Origin: JBGTIS01 sp041745535
Lineage (GTDB): Bacteria; Bacteroidota; Bacteroidia; Cytophagales; Cyclobacteriaceae
NCBI GenBank assembly: GCA_041745535.1
Contig: JBGTIS010000253.1
Coordinates: forward strand, 1-64,000
DNA length: 64,000 nt
Direction of reading: 5' to 3'
The notes beneath the pieces are model-generated. The model had not been told where the DNA came from. It was given only the letters and a program-made list of their open reading frames with translations, and made no database searches. Positions 36,154 to 44,879 of this stretch are shown here, piece after piece; position 1 is the first letter of the stretch; each line of letters starts with the position of its first letter. The position numbers and the translations under genes were made by a program.

Positions 36154-37227
36154 ATGAAGATATTAGACTGGTATATTCTTAAAAAGTTTTTGAGCACCTT
36201 TTTTTTCGTGGTACTTATCCTGGTACTTATTATTTCAGTTATTGATTTTACCGAGAAGAACGACGATTTTATCGAGCATAGCGTTTCTACCGGTGAAATA
36301 TTTGGTTATTATTTCGACTTCATACCTTATATCGCGAATTTAATTACCCCCATTACCGTATTTATCGCTACTGTATTTATTACCTCAAAAATGGCCGGCC
36401 ATACCGAGATTGTGGCCATGCTGAGTAGCGGCATTAGCTTTGAACGACTTATTGTACCCTATCTGATTGGTTCGGTGCTGATCGCGGTGTTCAGTTTCTT
36501 TTTAAATGGCTGGATTATTCCCAACGCGAATAAAGACCGGATTGCCTTTGAAATAAAGTACGTAAAAAAGCCCACCAATTACGACGAACGCGACATTCAT
36601 TTAAAAATAGCGCCGGAAACCTACGCGTATATGCAAAGCTATAACAACCGCTCAAATACAGGTAACCGGTTTACCTTAGAGCGAATCGCCAATAACGAAT
36701 TAAAAGAAAAGCTGACTGCCCGCAGAATAGAGTGGGATTCCGCGCAGGCCAAGTGGACCCTGAAAAACTGGACGTTGCACACTTTTGATGGTGATAAGGA
36801 AAAATTTGAAAAAGGTATAGAAAGAGACACTACCTTGTCCATCAAACCCAAAGACTTCGGCAATACCTTTGGCCTATACCAAACCATGACCCTGAATGAG
36901 TTGAACGATCATATTGATGAACTCCGGTCGAGGGGAGCGAATGATATTCCCATCTACCTTATTGAAAAATACATCCGGTACATGTCGCCGTTTTCCGCCA
37001 TTATTCTTACGCTGATTGGATTAATTATGTCATCAAGAAAGCGAAGAGGCGGATCCAGTCTGCAAATAGCGGTTGGCTTCCTGCTTGCTTTTGTATATAT
37101 CATATTTTTTATTTTTGCTAAAAGTCTGGCTGAAGTCAATTCCATCAGTCCTATAGTAGCTGTTTGGTTTCCAAACATTATTTTTTCCCTGATTGGGGTA
37201 GTTTTATACAAAACAGTTCCGCGCTAG
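36154..37227 (+). CDS. LptF/LptG family permease
   Basis: A 357-residue inner-membrane subunit of the LptB2FG lipopolysaccharide extractor. Three N-terminal helices, starting with MKILDWYILKKFLSTFFFVV, and three C-terminal helices (about 275-355) flank a periplasmic beta-jellyroll domain (about 130-270). TEIVAMLSSGISFERL between the helices is the coupling motif that contacts the ATPase LptB. Bacteroidota usually encode several YjgP/YjgQ paralogs apart from each other, so whether this is LptF or LptG cannot be told. It is 65 bases after tgt, and its stop overlaps the start of the next gene. Confidence 0.92.
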   Translation: MKILDWYILKKFLSTFFFVVLILVLIISVIDFTEKNDDFIEHSVSTGEIFGYYFDFIPYIANLITPITVFIATVFITSKMAGHTEIVAMLSSGISFERLIVPYLIGSVLIAVFSFFLNGWIIPNANKDRIAFEIKYVKKPTNYDERDIHLKIAPETYAYMQSYNNRSNTGNRFTLERIANNELKEKLTARRIEWDSAQAKWTLKNWTLHTFDGDKEKFEKGIERDTTLSIKPKDFGNTFGLYQTMTLNELNDHIDELRSRGANDIPIYLIEKYIRYMSPFSAIILTLIGLIMSSRKRRGGSSLQIAVGFLLAFVYIIFFIFAKSLAEVNSISPIVAVWFPNIIFSLIGVVLYKTVPR

Positions 37228-38138
37228 TGGCCGAAATCAAGCATTATCTTCAATTGCATCTGGTGGTATTCCTTTGGGGTTTTACCGCTGTATTAGGGGT
37301 GCTCATTAGCATACCTTCCGTAGAAATTGTATTTTATCGCACCCTAATCGCGGCCATCGCCCTGGGCATTTTGTTGTATACCCGCAAGCGAAATTTTAAT
37401 GTAGGCACCCGACAGACTATTAAGTTTCTGGGTACGGGCGCCCTCATTTCTATTCATTGGATTCTGTTTTTTGGAGCAGCCAAAGTAGCTACTGTGTCGG
37501 TTTGCCTGGTGGGTATGGCTACCATCTCTCTATGGACCAGCTTTATAGAGCCAATGGCCTATAAAAAGCGCGTTCGCGTGTATGAGGTAATGTTGGGTCT
37601 GTGCGCCGTGGCAGGCTTGTATGTGATCTTCCATTTTGAGTTCAACTACGTGTTGGGTTTGTTAATGGCAGTGGCTTCCGCTTTTTTAGGGGCTGTATTT
37701 ACGGTAATCAATAGTAAGTTTACCAAAACTTATAATCCGTATATGATTACATTTTATGAAATGACTGGAGCTTTTCTGACTACTTCAATTTTTCTGCCCA
37801 TCTATCAGGCTTTTATAGCTACCAATGGCATAATTCATATGAATCCCACACCTGCCGACTGGATCTATATTACAATTTTGTCGCTGGTTTGTACGGTGTA
37901 CGCCTATTCGGCTTCGGTACAGCTGATGCAAAAGATCTCAGCATTTGTACTAAACCTGACTACCAACCTGGAACCGATATATGGTATTTTCCTGGCATTT
38001 CTGGTTTTTGGCGACAAAGAGCGTATGACGCCACAGTTTTATCTGGGGACAGCCATTATTCTGATGGCCGTACTGGTTTATCCGGTTATTAACCGCCTGT
38101 TAAGAAGGCGCATAAGAAAACAGGAAATGCAACTATAG
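37227..38138 (+). CDS. DMT-superfamily (EamA) transporter
   Basis: Inner-membrane exporter or permease with ten predicted helices in two EamA repeats. An upstream in-frame start at 37164 would overlap the permease gene and encodes a poor N-terminus, whereas GTG at 37227 shares one base with its stop (TAGTG) and gives VAEIKHYLQLHLVVFLWGF. I take GTG at 37227, giving 303 residues. Repeat boundaries fall near VRVYEVMLGLCAVAGLYVI. The substrate (metabolite or amino acid) is not predictable. Coupling to the Lpt-type gene by overlap suggests co-translation without proving a shared role. Confidence 0.88.
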   Translation: MAEIKHYLQLHLVVFLWGFTAVLGVLISIPSVEIVFYRTLIAAIALGILLYTRKRNFNVGTRQTIKFLGTGALISIHWILFFGAAKVATVSVCLVGMATISLWTSFIEPMAYKKRVRVYEVMLGLCAVAGLYVIFHFEFNYVLGLLMAVASAFLGAVFTVINSKFTKTYNPYMITFYEMTGAFLTTSIFLPIYQAFIATNGIIHMNPTPADWIYITILSLVCTVYAYSASVQLMQKISAFVLNLTTNLEPIYGIFLAFLVFGDKERMTPQFYLGTAIILMAVLVYPVINRLLRRRIRKQEMQL

Positions 38139-38144
38139 GTAAAT

Positions 38145-38181
38145 AAAAAATCCGACAGATTTCTTTTAGAATCTGCCGGAT
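38145..38181 (-). terminator. terminator of the greA-HIT transcript
   Basis: A 12-bp stem (38150-38161 with 38170-38181) pairs fully on the minus strand with one G-U pair, and is followed there by a T run. On the plus strand that position is an A-C mismatch, so the minus orientation is favoured. Confidence 0.8.
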
Positions 38182-38200
38182 CAATACAATATAAATAATA

Positions 38201-38596
38201 TTATAAAAGCTTACTCCTGATCAGTTTTGCCGTTTCGGCCAGTGCTTCGTTCGACAAATTAAGCTTTGGTTTAGAAAAGTTAATATCGCCCATGCTGTTG
38301 AGTGGTACCAGATGGATATGCGTATGTGGAACTTCAAGCCCGATTACGGCCACTCCAATTCGCAAGCAAGGAACGGCTGCCTGAATGGCTTTTGCTACAT
38401 TTTTAGCGAACAGATTCAGCTCGATATAAGTATTGTTGTCCAGATCAAAAATGTAGTCCACTTCCTTTTTGGGCACTACCAGGGTGTGTCCTTTTACCAA
38501 TGGATTTACGTCCAGAAAGGCAATGGCATGTTCATTTTCGTCAATGATGTGCCCGGGAATATCGCGGTTGATAATTTTTGTGAAAATGCTGGCCAT
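38201..38596 (-). CDS. HIT family protein
   Basis: A 131-residue nucleotide hydrolase or transferase of the histidine-triad superfamily. The triad appears as HTHIHLVPL near residues 96-104 and acts on a phosphoramidate or dinucleotide. FTKIINRDIPGHIIDENEHAIAFLDVNP is the conserved HINT-type N-terminus (given in part). It starts one base after the greA stop, so the two genes are one operon, closed by the terminator at 38145. Confidence 0.93.
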   Translation of the reverse strand: MASIFTKIINRDIPGHIIDENEHAIAFLDVNPLVKGHTLVVPKKEVDYIFDLDNNTYIELNLFAKNVAKAIQAAVPCLRIGVAVIGLEVPHTHIHLVPLNSMGDINFSKPKLNLSNEALAETAKLIRSKLL

Positions 38597-38597
38597 A

Positions 38598-39071
38598 TCA
38601 GATGCTGATTTCTAGTACTTCAAATTCCATAACACCCGCCGGAGCTTCCACGCTGGCTATTTCGCCTACTTTTTTACCCAAAAGCCCTTTGCCAATAGGC
38701 GACTTTACAGAAATTTTCCCGGCTTTCAGATCAGCTTCTTCTTCAGATACAAGCACATACGATACCTGCATGCCATTTTTCTTATTCTTGATTTTTACTT
38801 TAGACAAAATAGATACTTTTGAATTATCGAGGCTGGCTTCGTCAATTACACGTGCATTCCCTACTACGGTTTCCAGTTTAGAAATTTTCAATTCGAGCAA
38901 ACCCTGTGCGTCTTTGGCTGCATCATACTCAGCATTTTCGCTCAAGTCGCCTTTATCTCTTGCTTCGGCAATTTGTTTGGCCATGTCAGCTCTTCCTTTT
39001 GTCCTAAGCGCGTGTAATTCATCTTTGAGCTTTTGTAATCCTTCTTGGGTGAAATACGATATCTGTGACAT
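38598..39071 (-). CDS. greA: transcription elongation factor GreA
   Basis: Secondary-channel factor that stimulates RNA polymerase to cut back-tracked transcripts. The 157 residues match the family. The N-terminal coiled coil has LKDELHALRTKGRADMAKQI and the tip acidic residues in GDLSENAEYDAAK. The C-terminal FKBP-like domain ends VGEIASVEAPAGVMEFEVLEI. It is the first gene of the greA-HIT pair; its promoter should lie in the long upstream region. Confidence 0.96.
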   Translation of the reverse strand: MSQISYFTQEGLQKLKDELHALRTKGRADMAKQIAEARDKGDLSENAEYDAAKDAQGLLELKISKLETVVGNARVIDEASLDNSKVSILSKVKIKNKKNGMQVSYVLVSEEEADLKAGKISVKSPIGKGLLGKKVGEIASVEAPAGVMEFEVLEISI

Positions 39072-39442
39072 AACTAAAAATTTTAATTCGGATAATTCCG
39101 AAGTTACTATAAAATAAAAATACGGCCTACTAACCAGCAGCCGCCTTTGTTAATAACAATAAATTTTTTCGAACAGAGAAGATCGTATAATTAACGAACA
39201 AATCTGCGTTCTATTTTAAGAAAATTTCTTCCTGTTAGAAAAGGCAAGCGCAAAAGAAAATTGTACTTACCCGTTTAGAAATGATAGCAAATCTACCTAT
39301 TTTCGGCGAATCTACAAAGCAGAATTTAAGTTAGATTGCTTGGCTACTGAATTAAAACCTTGTACATACAGACTTTAATCGCTGTTTTAAGTGTTATGAC
39401 AATTTCTAAACCTTTCTGCCATAACGGCCATAGTCGTTACTG
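39072..39442. other. intergenic region between greA and purB
   Basis: 371 AT-rich bases between two minus-strand genes. A weak hairpin without a T run follows purB (TAACG arms near 39420). No ORF or clear promoter motif was found; it presumably carries the greA promoter. Confidence 0.5.
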
Positions 39443-40789
39443 TTATTTAATTCCCGTATAGTTAAAGGGTGTAATTTGTTTAAGCTCTGCTTTTACCGCC
39501 TCGCTCACTTTAAGGGTATCAATAAAATTTAACATACTTTCTTTGGTAATTTTCTGGTTCTTACGGGTCAATGCTTTCAAAGCCTCATACGGCTTGGGAT
39601 AGTTCTCCCGGCGCAGCACTGTTTGTACTCCTTCAGCAACTACAGCCCAGTTGTCTTCCAGATCTTTGTGAATAATAGCTTCGTTCACTTCTATCTTCAG
39701 CAACCCCTTCTTCAGCGAACTGAAAGCAATCAGGGTATGGGCAAAAGGCACGCCCAGGTTTCTCAACACAGTTGAATCGGTTAAATCGCGTTGTAACCGG
39801 GAAATGGGCAACTTGGCCGAAAGGTGTTCCAGCAAAGCATTGGCAATACCCAGGTTTCCCTCCGCATTCTCAAAATCAATGGGATTCACCTTATGGGGCA
39901 TGGCCGAAGAGCCTACCTCATTTTCGTTAATTTTTTGTTTGAAATAACCCATTGAAATATATTGCCAGGCATCGCGACAAAGGTCAATCAGGATGTTATT
40001 AATCCGCTTGATGTTATCAAGCATGGCAGCCAGGTAATCGTAATGCTCAATCTGGGTAGTAGGATGGCTACGTTCCAGGCCGAGGCGCTCCTTTACAAAG
40101 CGTTCGCCAAAATTTACCCAGTTAATAGCAGGGTAGGCAATATGGTGGGCATTGAAGTTACCCGTAGCGCCACCAAATTTGGCTGTATGCGGAAGGGCAT
40201 CCAGCAATTGCTGCTGCCGCTTTATTCTTTCATGAAACACCAGCCACTCTTTGCCTAGTCGGGTAGGCGAAGCCGGTTGCCCATGGGTACGGGCCAGCAT
40301 GGGGATATCTTCCCATTCACTGGCCTGATGGCCAATGGTATCCTTGATTTCATTTAGAGAAGGCGTAAAAACCTTTTCCATCGCCATTTTCAGAGAATAA
40401 GGGATGGCTGTATTGTTGATATCCTGCGAAGTAAGGCCAAAGTGGATAAATTCTTTGTAATCGCTCAATGCCAAGGCATCAAATTTGTCTTTCAGAAAAT
40501 ATTCAACCGCTTTTACATCGTGGTTGGTAATCTTTTCGGTTTCTTTAATAGTTTGCGCGTCTTCTTCGTTGAAATTCTCGAAAATTTGCCTGATTTTTGA
40601 AAACTTAGTAGCATCAAAGCCAGACAATTGCGGCAATGGAATTTCGCATAAAGCAATAAAATATTCGATTTCTACCAAAACCCGGTATTTGATGAGCCCG
40701 AATTCAGAAAAATAAGGAGCTAATGAGGTGGTTGTCTTTCTATACCTGCCATCAACAGGCGAAATGGCAGTGAGGTTATTTAATTTCAT
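39443..40789 (-). CDS. purB: adenylosuccinate lyase
   Basis: Splits adenylosuccinate to AMP and fumarate, and SAICAR to AICAR, in purine synthesis. The ATG at 40789 gives 448 residues starting MKLNNLTAISPVDGRY, the expected N-terminus; eight more residues upstream (from 40813) would be non-conserved. The superfamily signature SSAMPHKVNPIDFENAEGN carries the flexible catalytic Ser loop. FGLTSQDINNT and ARTHGQPASPTRLGKE are the other conserved regions. The gene is monocistronic as far as visible. Confidence 0.96.
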   Translation of the reverse strand: MKLNNLTAISPVDGRYRKTTTSLAPYFSEFGLIKYRVLVEIEYFIALCEIPLPQLSGFDATKFSKIRQIFENFNEEDAQTIKETEKITNHDVKAVEYFLKDKFDALALSDYKEFIHFGLTSQDINNTAIPYSLKMAMEKVFTPSLNEIKDTIGHQASEWEDIPMLARTHGQPASPTRLGKEWLVFHERIKRQQQLLDALPHTAKFGGATGNFNAHHIAYPAINWVNFGERFVKERLGLERSHPTTQIEHYDYLAAMLDNIKRINNILIDLCRDAWQYISMGYFKQKINENEVGSSAMPHKVNPIDFENAEGNLGIANALLEHLSAKLPISRLQRDLTDSTVLRNLGVPFAHTLIAFSSLKKGLLKIEVNEAIIHKDLEDNWAVVAEGVQTVLRRENYPKPYEALKALTRKNQKITKESMLNFIDTLKVSEAVKAELKQITPFNYTGIK

Positions 40790-41012
40790 TTCATGATATT
40801 TTATTTGCCGCAAAGGTAGGGTTTATTCGCTAAAAGAGAATAGCTGCCTGATTTAGAAAAACTATAAAATAAGAACCTCTCTGGGAGAACTTTAGTTAAT
40901 AGTTAAGGAAAGGAAATGGATAGATGTTAATGGTTATTTGTAAGAACTATTAACCAATAACCAATAACTTTTAACCAGCTTATTAATAAAAATAAACAAC
41001 GAATAAATTTAC

Positions 41013-41351
41013 ATGGATAACACATTAAATAAAAAGCCGGGAGTGGTTGTAGGATGGCAAGGAGCGTTACAACCCAGGGAAGTAACCGTAGTATACGACG
41101 GAGAGGAATATAGTTTTTTAGTAGAACCCGACAGTACTATTCTGGATACCGCACTGGCATTGGGCATCGACCTGCCTTATTCCTGCCAGAGTGGTATGTG
41201 TACGGCCTGCATGGGTACCTGTGTGTCGGGAAATATAAAACTGGACGAAGAAGATACACTGGCTGATGAAGATTACGAAAAAGGCTATACCCTCACCTGT
41301 GTAGGGCATCCGCTTACCGACGATGTGGTAATTAACTTTGATTTGATATGA
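41013..41351 (+). CDS. 2Fe-2S ferredoxin, plant type
   Basis: A 112-residue electron carrier. The four Cys ligands are present in the CxxxxCxxC motif (SCQSGMCTAC) and in LTCVGHP near the C-terminus. The first 20 residues (KPGVVVGWQGALQPREV) are an extension before the beta-grasp domain. The family includes the ferredoxin domains of ring-hydroxylating oxygenase reductases, but here it is free-standing. No oxidoreductase partner is adjacent. It is followed by a hairpin and the AACAAAT tandem repeat. Confidence 0.92.
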   Translation: MDNTLNKKPGVVVGWQGALQPREVTVVYDGEEYSFLVEPDSTILDTALALGIDLPYSCQSGMCTACMGTCVSGNIKLDEEDTLADEDYEKGYTLTCVGHPLTDDVVINFDLI

Positions 41352-41373
41352 AGTTATTTGTTGATAGTTAATC

Positions 41374-41399
41374 GTTAATAGTATGAAAGCACTATTAAC
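41374..41399. repeat. hairpin GTTAATAGT / ACTATTAAC
   Basis: Perfect 9-bp inverted arms (41374-41382 and 41391-41399) with an 8-base loop, directly joined to the heptamer tandem repeat. It lies 22 bases after the ferredoxin stop. No T run follows, so it is not a classical terminator. Confidence 0.6.
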
Positions 41400-41444
41400 A
41401 AATAACAAATAACAAATAACAAATAACAAATAACAAATAACAAA
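41397..41444. repeat. heptanucleotide tandem repeat (AACAAAT)
   Basis: Six perfect AACAAAT units and a seventh that is complete but for its last base. The region is non-coding, between ferredoxin and the M3 peptidase gene. Similar AT-rich words (CCAATAACC, TAACTTTTAACC) lie near 40950. Copy number is likely to vary by slippage. Confidence 0.9.
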
Positions 41445-41491
41445 CTATCATTATCTCCTGACTAATAAATTAATAAACCTGAATTATTACT

Positions 41492-43216
41492 ATGCATACA
41501 GACAACATTACCCTTCCGGAAAAGAAAAAAAGAACCTTTTTACCGGAAGATGTTACCATACGTGATTGGGAAACCATAAAACCTTATTTCGACGACCTGC
41601 TCAACCGGGACATCAATTCGGTTGACAAGTTGAAAACCTGGTTTGAAGACCGCAGCGAACTGGAAGCGGTGCTTTCGGAAGACCTGGCCTGGCGGTACAT
41701 TAAAATGACCTGCGATACCACCGACGAAAACCTACAGAAAAGTTTTGAGGATTTTGTTACCAACATACAGCCTAACATAGAACCGGTAGCTGATAAACTG
41801 AACAACAAGGCTTTGGAAAGCCCTTATCTGAAAGAAATAGAGGACGAAGGTTATCCGATTATGGTGCGTGAGTTAGAAAAAGATGCCAAGATTTACAGAG
41901 AAGAGAACATTCCGCTGAATGTGCAGCTCCAAACCGAATCTAAAAAGTATGGCAACATTACCGGGGCCATGATGGTTGAAATTGAGGGTAAGGAAATGAC
42001 CCTGCCCCAGGCTGGCAACCTGCTGGAGTCGACCGACCGGGCTAAACGGGAAGAAGCTTACCGGAAAATTCAGAGCCGCCGTTCACAGGACAAAGAAAAG
42101 CTGGATGAGCTTTTTAATAAATTAATTAGCCTGCGCACGCAGGTAGCCAAAAATACTGGTTTCGAAAACTATCGCGACTACATGTTTACGGCTATGGGCC
42201 GGTTCGACTACAAGCCGGAAGACTGTTTTGCTTTCCATGAATCAGTAGCTGAAGAGATTACGCCTATTCTGAACGATTTGGCGAAAAAGCGTAAGGATGC
42301 CCTGAAAGTAGATGCGCTGCGTCCCTGGGATAAAAGTGTGGATATAACCGGAAAACCTCCGCTGAAACCTTTTGAGGGAGGGGAGGCGTTAATTAACAAA
42401 AGCATTAAGGTTTTCAGCAAGATTGATCCCTATCTGGGCGAATGTTTGTCGGTAATGAAAGCGATGGGTCATCTGGATCTGGAATCCAGAAAGGGAAAAG
42501 CACCGGGCGGTTATAATTATCCGTTGTCGGAGATTAACGTTCCTTTTATTTTTATGAACGCTACCTCTAACATGCGCGATATGGTAACGCTGATGCACGA
42601 AGGGGGCCATGCTGTTCATTCCTTTCTGAGCCGCGACCTGGCGCTTACTAATTTTAAACATACTCCTTCGGAAATAGCCGAACTGGCCTCCATGTCGATG
42701 GAACTGATTTCCATGGACCACTGGGATTTATTCTTTGCTAACGTAGAAGACCTGAAAAGAGCCAAGCACAAACATCTGGAACAGATTATTGAAACGCTGC
42801 CCTGGGTGGCAACTATCGATAAATTCCAGCACTGGATTTATGAAAACCCAAACCATACCAACGAAGCACGGCTGAAAGCCTGGAACGAAATCTTCGATAC
42901 TTTTTCCGATAACATTACCGATTGGTCGGGCTTGCAAGAGCAGAAAAACTATATGTGGCAGAAGCAATTGCACCTGTACGAAGTGCCTTTTTACTACATT
43001 GAATACGGCTTCGCGCAATTGGGTGCGGTAGCTGTATGGAAAAACTATAAGGAAGACCCGAAAAAGGGATTAGCGGGTTATAAAAATGCCCTGCAGTTGG
43101 GTTATACCCGCTCTATTCCCGAAATTTATGAAGCAGCCGGTATTCGGTTCGACTTCAGTAAAGAATATATTCATACGCTGATTAAATTTGTGGAAAGCGA
43201 AATGGAAAAAATCTGA
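41492..43216 (+). CDS. M3 family oligoendopeptidase
   Basis: A 574-residue cytoplasmic zinc endopeptidase of the PepF/thimet oligopeptidase class that degrades short peptides. The zinc site HEGGH lies near residue 371 in LMHEGGHAVHSFL, with the third ligand Glu in EIAELASMSMELIS. The N-terminal helical region (about 1-200) forms the lid that restricts substrate length. No signal peptide is present. A strong terminator follows, and the AACAAAT repeat lies just upstream. Confidence 0.95.
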   Translation: MHTDNITLPEKKKRTFLPEDVTIRDWETIKPYFDDLLNRDINSVDKLKTWFEDRSELEAVLSEDLAWRYIKMTCDTTDENLQKSFEDFVTNIQPNIEPVADKLNNKALESPYLKEIEDEGYPIMVRELEKDAKIYREENIPLNVQLQTESKKYGNITGAMMVEIEGKEMTLPQAGNLLESTDRAKREEAYRKIQSRRSQDKEKLDELFNKLISLRTQVAKNTGFENYRDYMFTAMGRFDYKPEDCFAFHESVAEEITPILNDLAKKRKDALKVDALRPWDKSVDITGKPPLKPFEGGEALINKSIKVFSKIDPYLGECLSVMKAMGHLDLESRKGKAPGGYNYPLSEINVPFIFMNATSNMRDMVTLMHEGGHAVHSFLSRDLALTNFKHTPSEIAELASMSMELISMDHWDLFFANVEDLKRAKHKHLEQIIETLPWVATIDKFQHWIYENPNHTNEARLKAWNEIFDTFSDNITDWSGLQEQKNYMWQKQLHLYEVPFYYIEYGFAQLGAVAVWKNYKEDPKKGLAGYKNALQLGYTRSIPEIYEAAGIRFDFSKEYIHTLIKFVESEMEKI

Positions 43217-43234
43217 TAAGATGCTGCTCAATTT

Positions 43235-43270
43235 AAAAATGACATGGGAACCCACGCTCATGTCATTTTT
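43235..43270 (+). terminator. intrinsic terminator of the M3 peptidase gene
   Basis: A 12-bp perfect stem (43235-43246 with 43259-43270) ends in a T run, starting 18 bases after the stop codon. Confidence 0.92.
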
Positions 43271-43579
43271 TATTTAATCAAATGTAAATTACTATTGTTT
43301 CAAAGTAATTTTAATTTTGTCAAAATAATCTAGCTGATAAGACATGTTTTTATGATTAATTAATTAAAAGGTGTATGCTACTGTAAAATATTTAAAAAAT
43401 GATAGGTATAGAGCGCTAACCAGCATTCATATTCTATTGTACTTCAGGTAGCCTAACGGTTGTGGAGAAAAAATATCCACAATTTGGGGAAAAATTCTAA
43501 ATAGTGGTTATAAATCCATCAACTTATTAGATTTTAAATACTTGATTTTCAGAGAGTTATTAAAACGCTAATTCTGGCA

Positions 43580-43612
43580 CATTTTTGTTATAGTTTTATT
43601 GTAACAAAAATG
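43580..43612. promoter_or_regulatory. 11-bp inverted repeat upstream of the repeat protein
   Basis: Perfect arms CATTTTTGTTA (43580-43590) and TAACAAAAATG (43602-43612) with an 11-base spacer, about 40 bases before the preferred ATG. The size and symmetry fit a dimeric regulator's operator overlapping a promoter. TGGCAC at 43575 resembles half a sigma-54 site but the spacing to the second half is one base short. Confidence 0.5.
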
Positions 43613-43648
43613 AATTCTACTAACTTTTTGAACTTAACTGACAAAACT

Positions 43649-44707
43649 ATGAAGAGATTAATTGGACTATCATTCGCGGGAGTTTTTACCTGTTATATGG
43701 GATACGCGCAAACAACAGAACCTACTAAAAAAGATCAACAAGATCAAACTGATACTAAAGTAAAAATAGAGCAATACGATGCCACTAAGCAGACATCAGA
43801 TGCAAAGGGAAGAGAAAAAATAAGTGAAAGTGATCTTCCAGAGAAAGTAAAAGAAGGTTTTGAAAAAAGTGAATACAGTGCTTATACCATTACTGAAGTA
43901 TATAAGCTGACTGGTGAAGCTGCTCAGCTTATTCCTAAAAGAAGCACCCAACCTACTGATATGAACGAAAACATGGATCAAAACAAGGATATGGACCATA
44001 ACCAGAACAAGGATATGGACCATAACCAAAATATGGAATCTGATACCACTGGTATGCAGAATGAATCAGCTACTTCTGATTCTGATACTTATGCCAATAA
44101 GAACTGGCAAAATTCTGATAATATGGAAGCTGACAGTACCGCTATGGAAAATAACACCAAAACAGGTAACATAAACGACCGCAGTCGGGAAGGTGCCACT
44201 ACCGATACCTATGCTAACAAAAACTGGCAAAATTCTGATAACATGGAAGCCGACAGTACCGCTATGGAAAACAATACTGAGCTGAACGAAAACAATCAGG
44301 ATAATGATACTTCAGAAACCTACGCTAATAAGAACCGGGAAAACGCTGATAACATGCAGGCTGATAGTATGGCCATGGAAAACAATACTGAGCTGAACGA
44401 AAACAATCAGGATAATGCTACTTCAGAAACCTATGCTAATAAGAACCGGGAAAACGCTGATAACATGCAAACCGATACTACCGCTATGGAAAATGGCTCC
44501 AACATAGACAATATGAATGGTGACACCATGACCGAATATGAAAAAGGTAGTACCCAGGCCAATACCAATATGGATGATATAAGCGGAATGGAAAACCGGG
44601 TATTTTACGAACTTCATGTAGCCAATACCACCGACAATGCTGTTCTTTTCTTTTCAGAAGAAGGTGAAATTTATGATACTTCTGTAGGTGGCAGCACTGG
44701 TGAATAA
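43649..44707 (+). CDS. exported PepSY-like protein with Asn/Met-rich repeat insert
   Basis: A 352-residue exported protein. I choose the ATG at 43649 because it opens a clean signal peptide (1-20, ending GYAQ); an upstream ATG at 43610 adds 13 polar residues. Residues 60-90 (SDLPEKVKEGFEKSEYSAYTITEVYKL, shown in part) and 317-345 (VFYELHVANTTDNAVLFFSEEGE) look like the two halves of one PepSY-like or DUF2874 domain. Between them lie a Met/His/Asp-rich stretch (104-130, DMDHNQNKDMDHNQNM) and four repeats that start TYANKN at 147, 187, 224 and 261. Metal binding is possible. The family call is tentative. Confidence 0.7.
   Translation: MKRLIGLSFAGVFTCYMGYAQTTEPTKKDQQDQTDTKVKIEQYDATKQTSDAKGREKISESDLPEKVKEGFEKSEYSAYTITEVYKLTGEAAQLIPKRSTQPTDMNENMDQNKDMDHNQNKDMDHNQNMESDTTGMQNESATSDSDTYANKNWQNSDNMEADSTAMENNTKTGNINDRSREGATTDTYANKNWQNSDNMEADSTAMENNTELNENNQDNDTSETYANKNRENADNMQADSMAMENNTELNENNQDNATSETYANKNRENADNMQTDTTAMENGSNIDNMNGDTMTEYEKGSTQANTNMDDISGMENRVFYELHVANTTDNAVLFFSEEGEIYDTSVGGSTGE
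44087..44500 (+). repeat. four coding tandem repeats of 111-120 bp
   Basis: Units start at 44087, 44207, 44318 and 44429, so the periods are 120, 111 and 111 bases. Each encodes about 24 well-kept residues (TYANKN, then DNM..D..AMEN) followed by a variable Asn/Asp-rich spacer. The last units are most alike, which indicates recent duplication within the gene. Confidence 0.85.
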
Positions 44708-44740
44708 AAGCTTTAATACTTATACAACAATCAACTATAA

Positions 44741-44774
44741 AAAGGCGGGTAGATCATCTATCCGCTTTTTTTTT
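44741..44774 (+). terminator. intrinsic terminator after the repeat protein
   Basis: A 10-bp stem with one G-U pair (GCGGGTAGAT with ATCTATCCGC) is followed by a run of nine T. It lies upstream of the Wzi start chosen here and argues against the longer Wzi frame starting at 44688. Confidence 0.88.
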
Positions 44775-44879
44775 ACTTCACCTAAACTTTTATTATCTTA
44801 TGCGGATATAAGAACCTTTCTTAAAAGTTTTAACAATGCGGTGGTTCTCGTAGATTTGAGTTTGAAACAGACTAAGAGA

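Larger units (their letters stand above)
43217..43648. other. intergenic region with terminator and promoter elements
   Basis: 432 bases. They hold the M3 peptidase terminator, a pair of DnaA-box-like words (TGTGGAGAA at 43461 and ATATCCACA at 43473, one mismatch each to the consensus), and an 11-bp inverted repeat at 43580-43612 that covers the likely promoter of the next gene. Confidence 0.6.

Noticed and set aside
37164..37226. Longer start for the DMT transporter
   Set aside because: It lies inside the LptF/G-type permease gene; GTG at 37227 overlapping its stop gives the expected N-terminus.
41397..41444. Short tandem repeat as a CRISPR array
   Set aside because: Units are 7 bases with no spacers, and no cas genes are present.
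43575..43590. Sigma-54-like site TGGCAC upstream of the repeat protein
   Set aside because: The spacing between the GG and the second element is one base short and the conserved GC is missing.
44688..44879. N-terminal extension of the Wzi frame
   Set aside because: It overlaps the previous gene and its terminator, and the ATG at 44880 opens a normal signal peptide.
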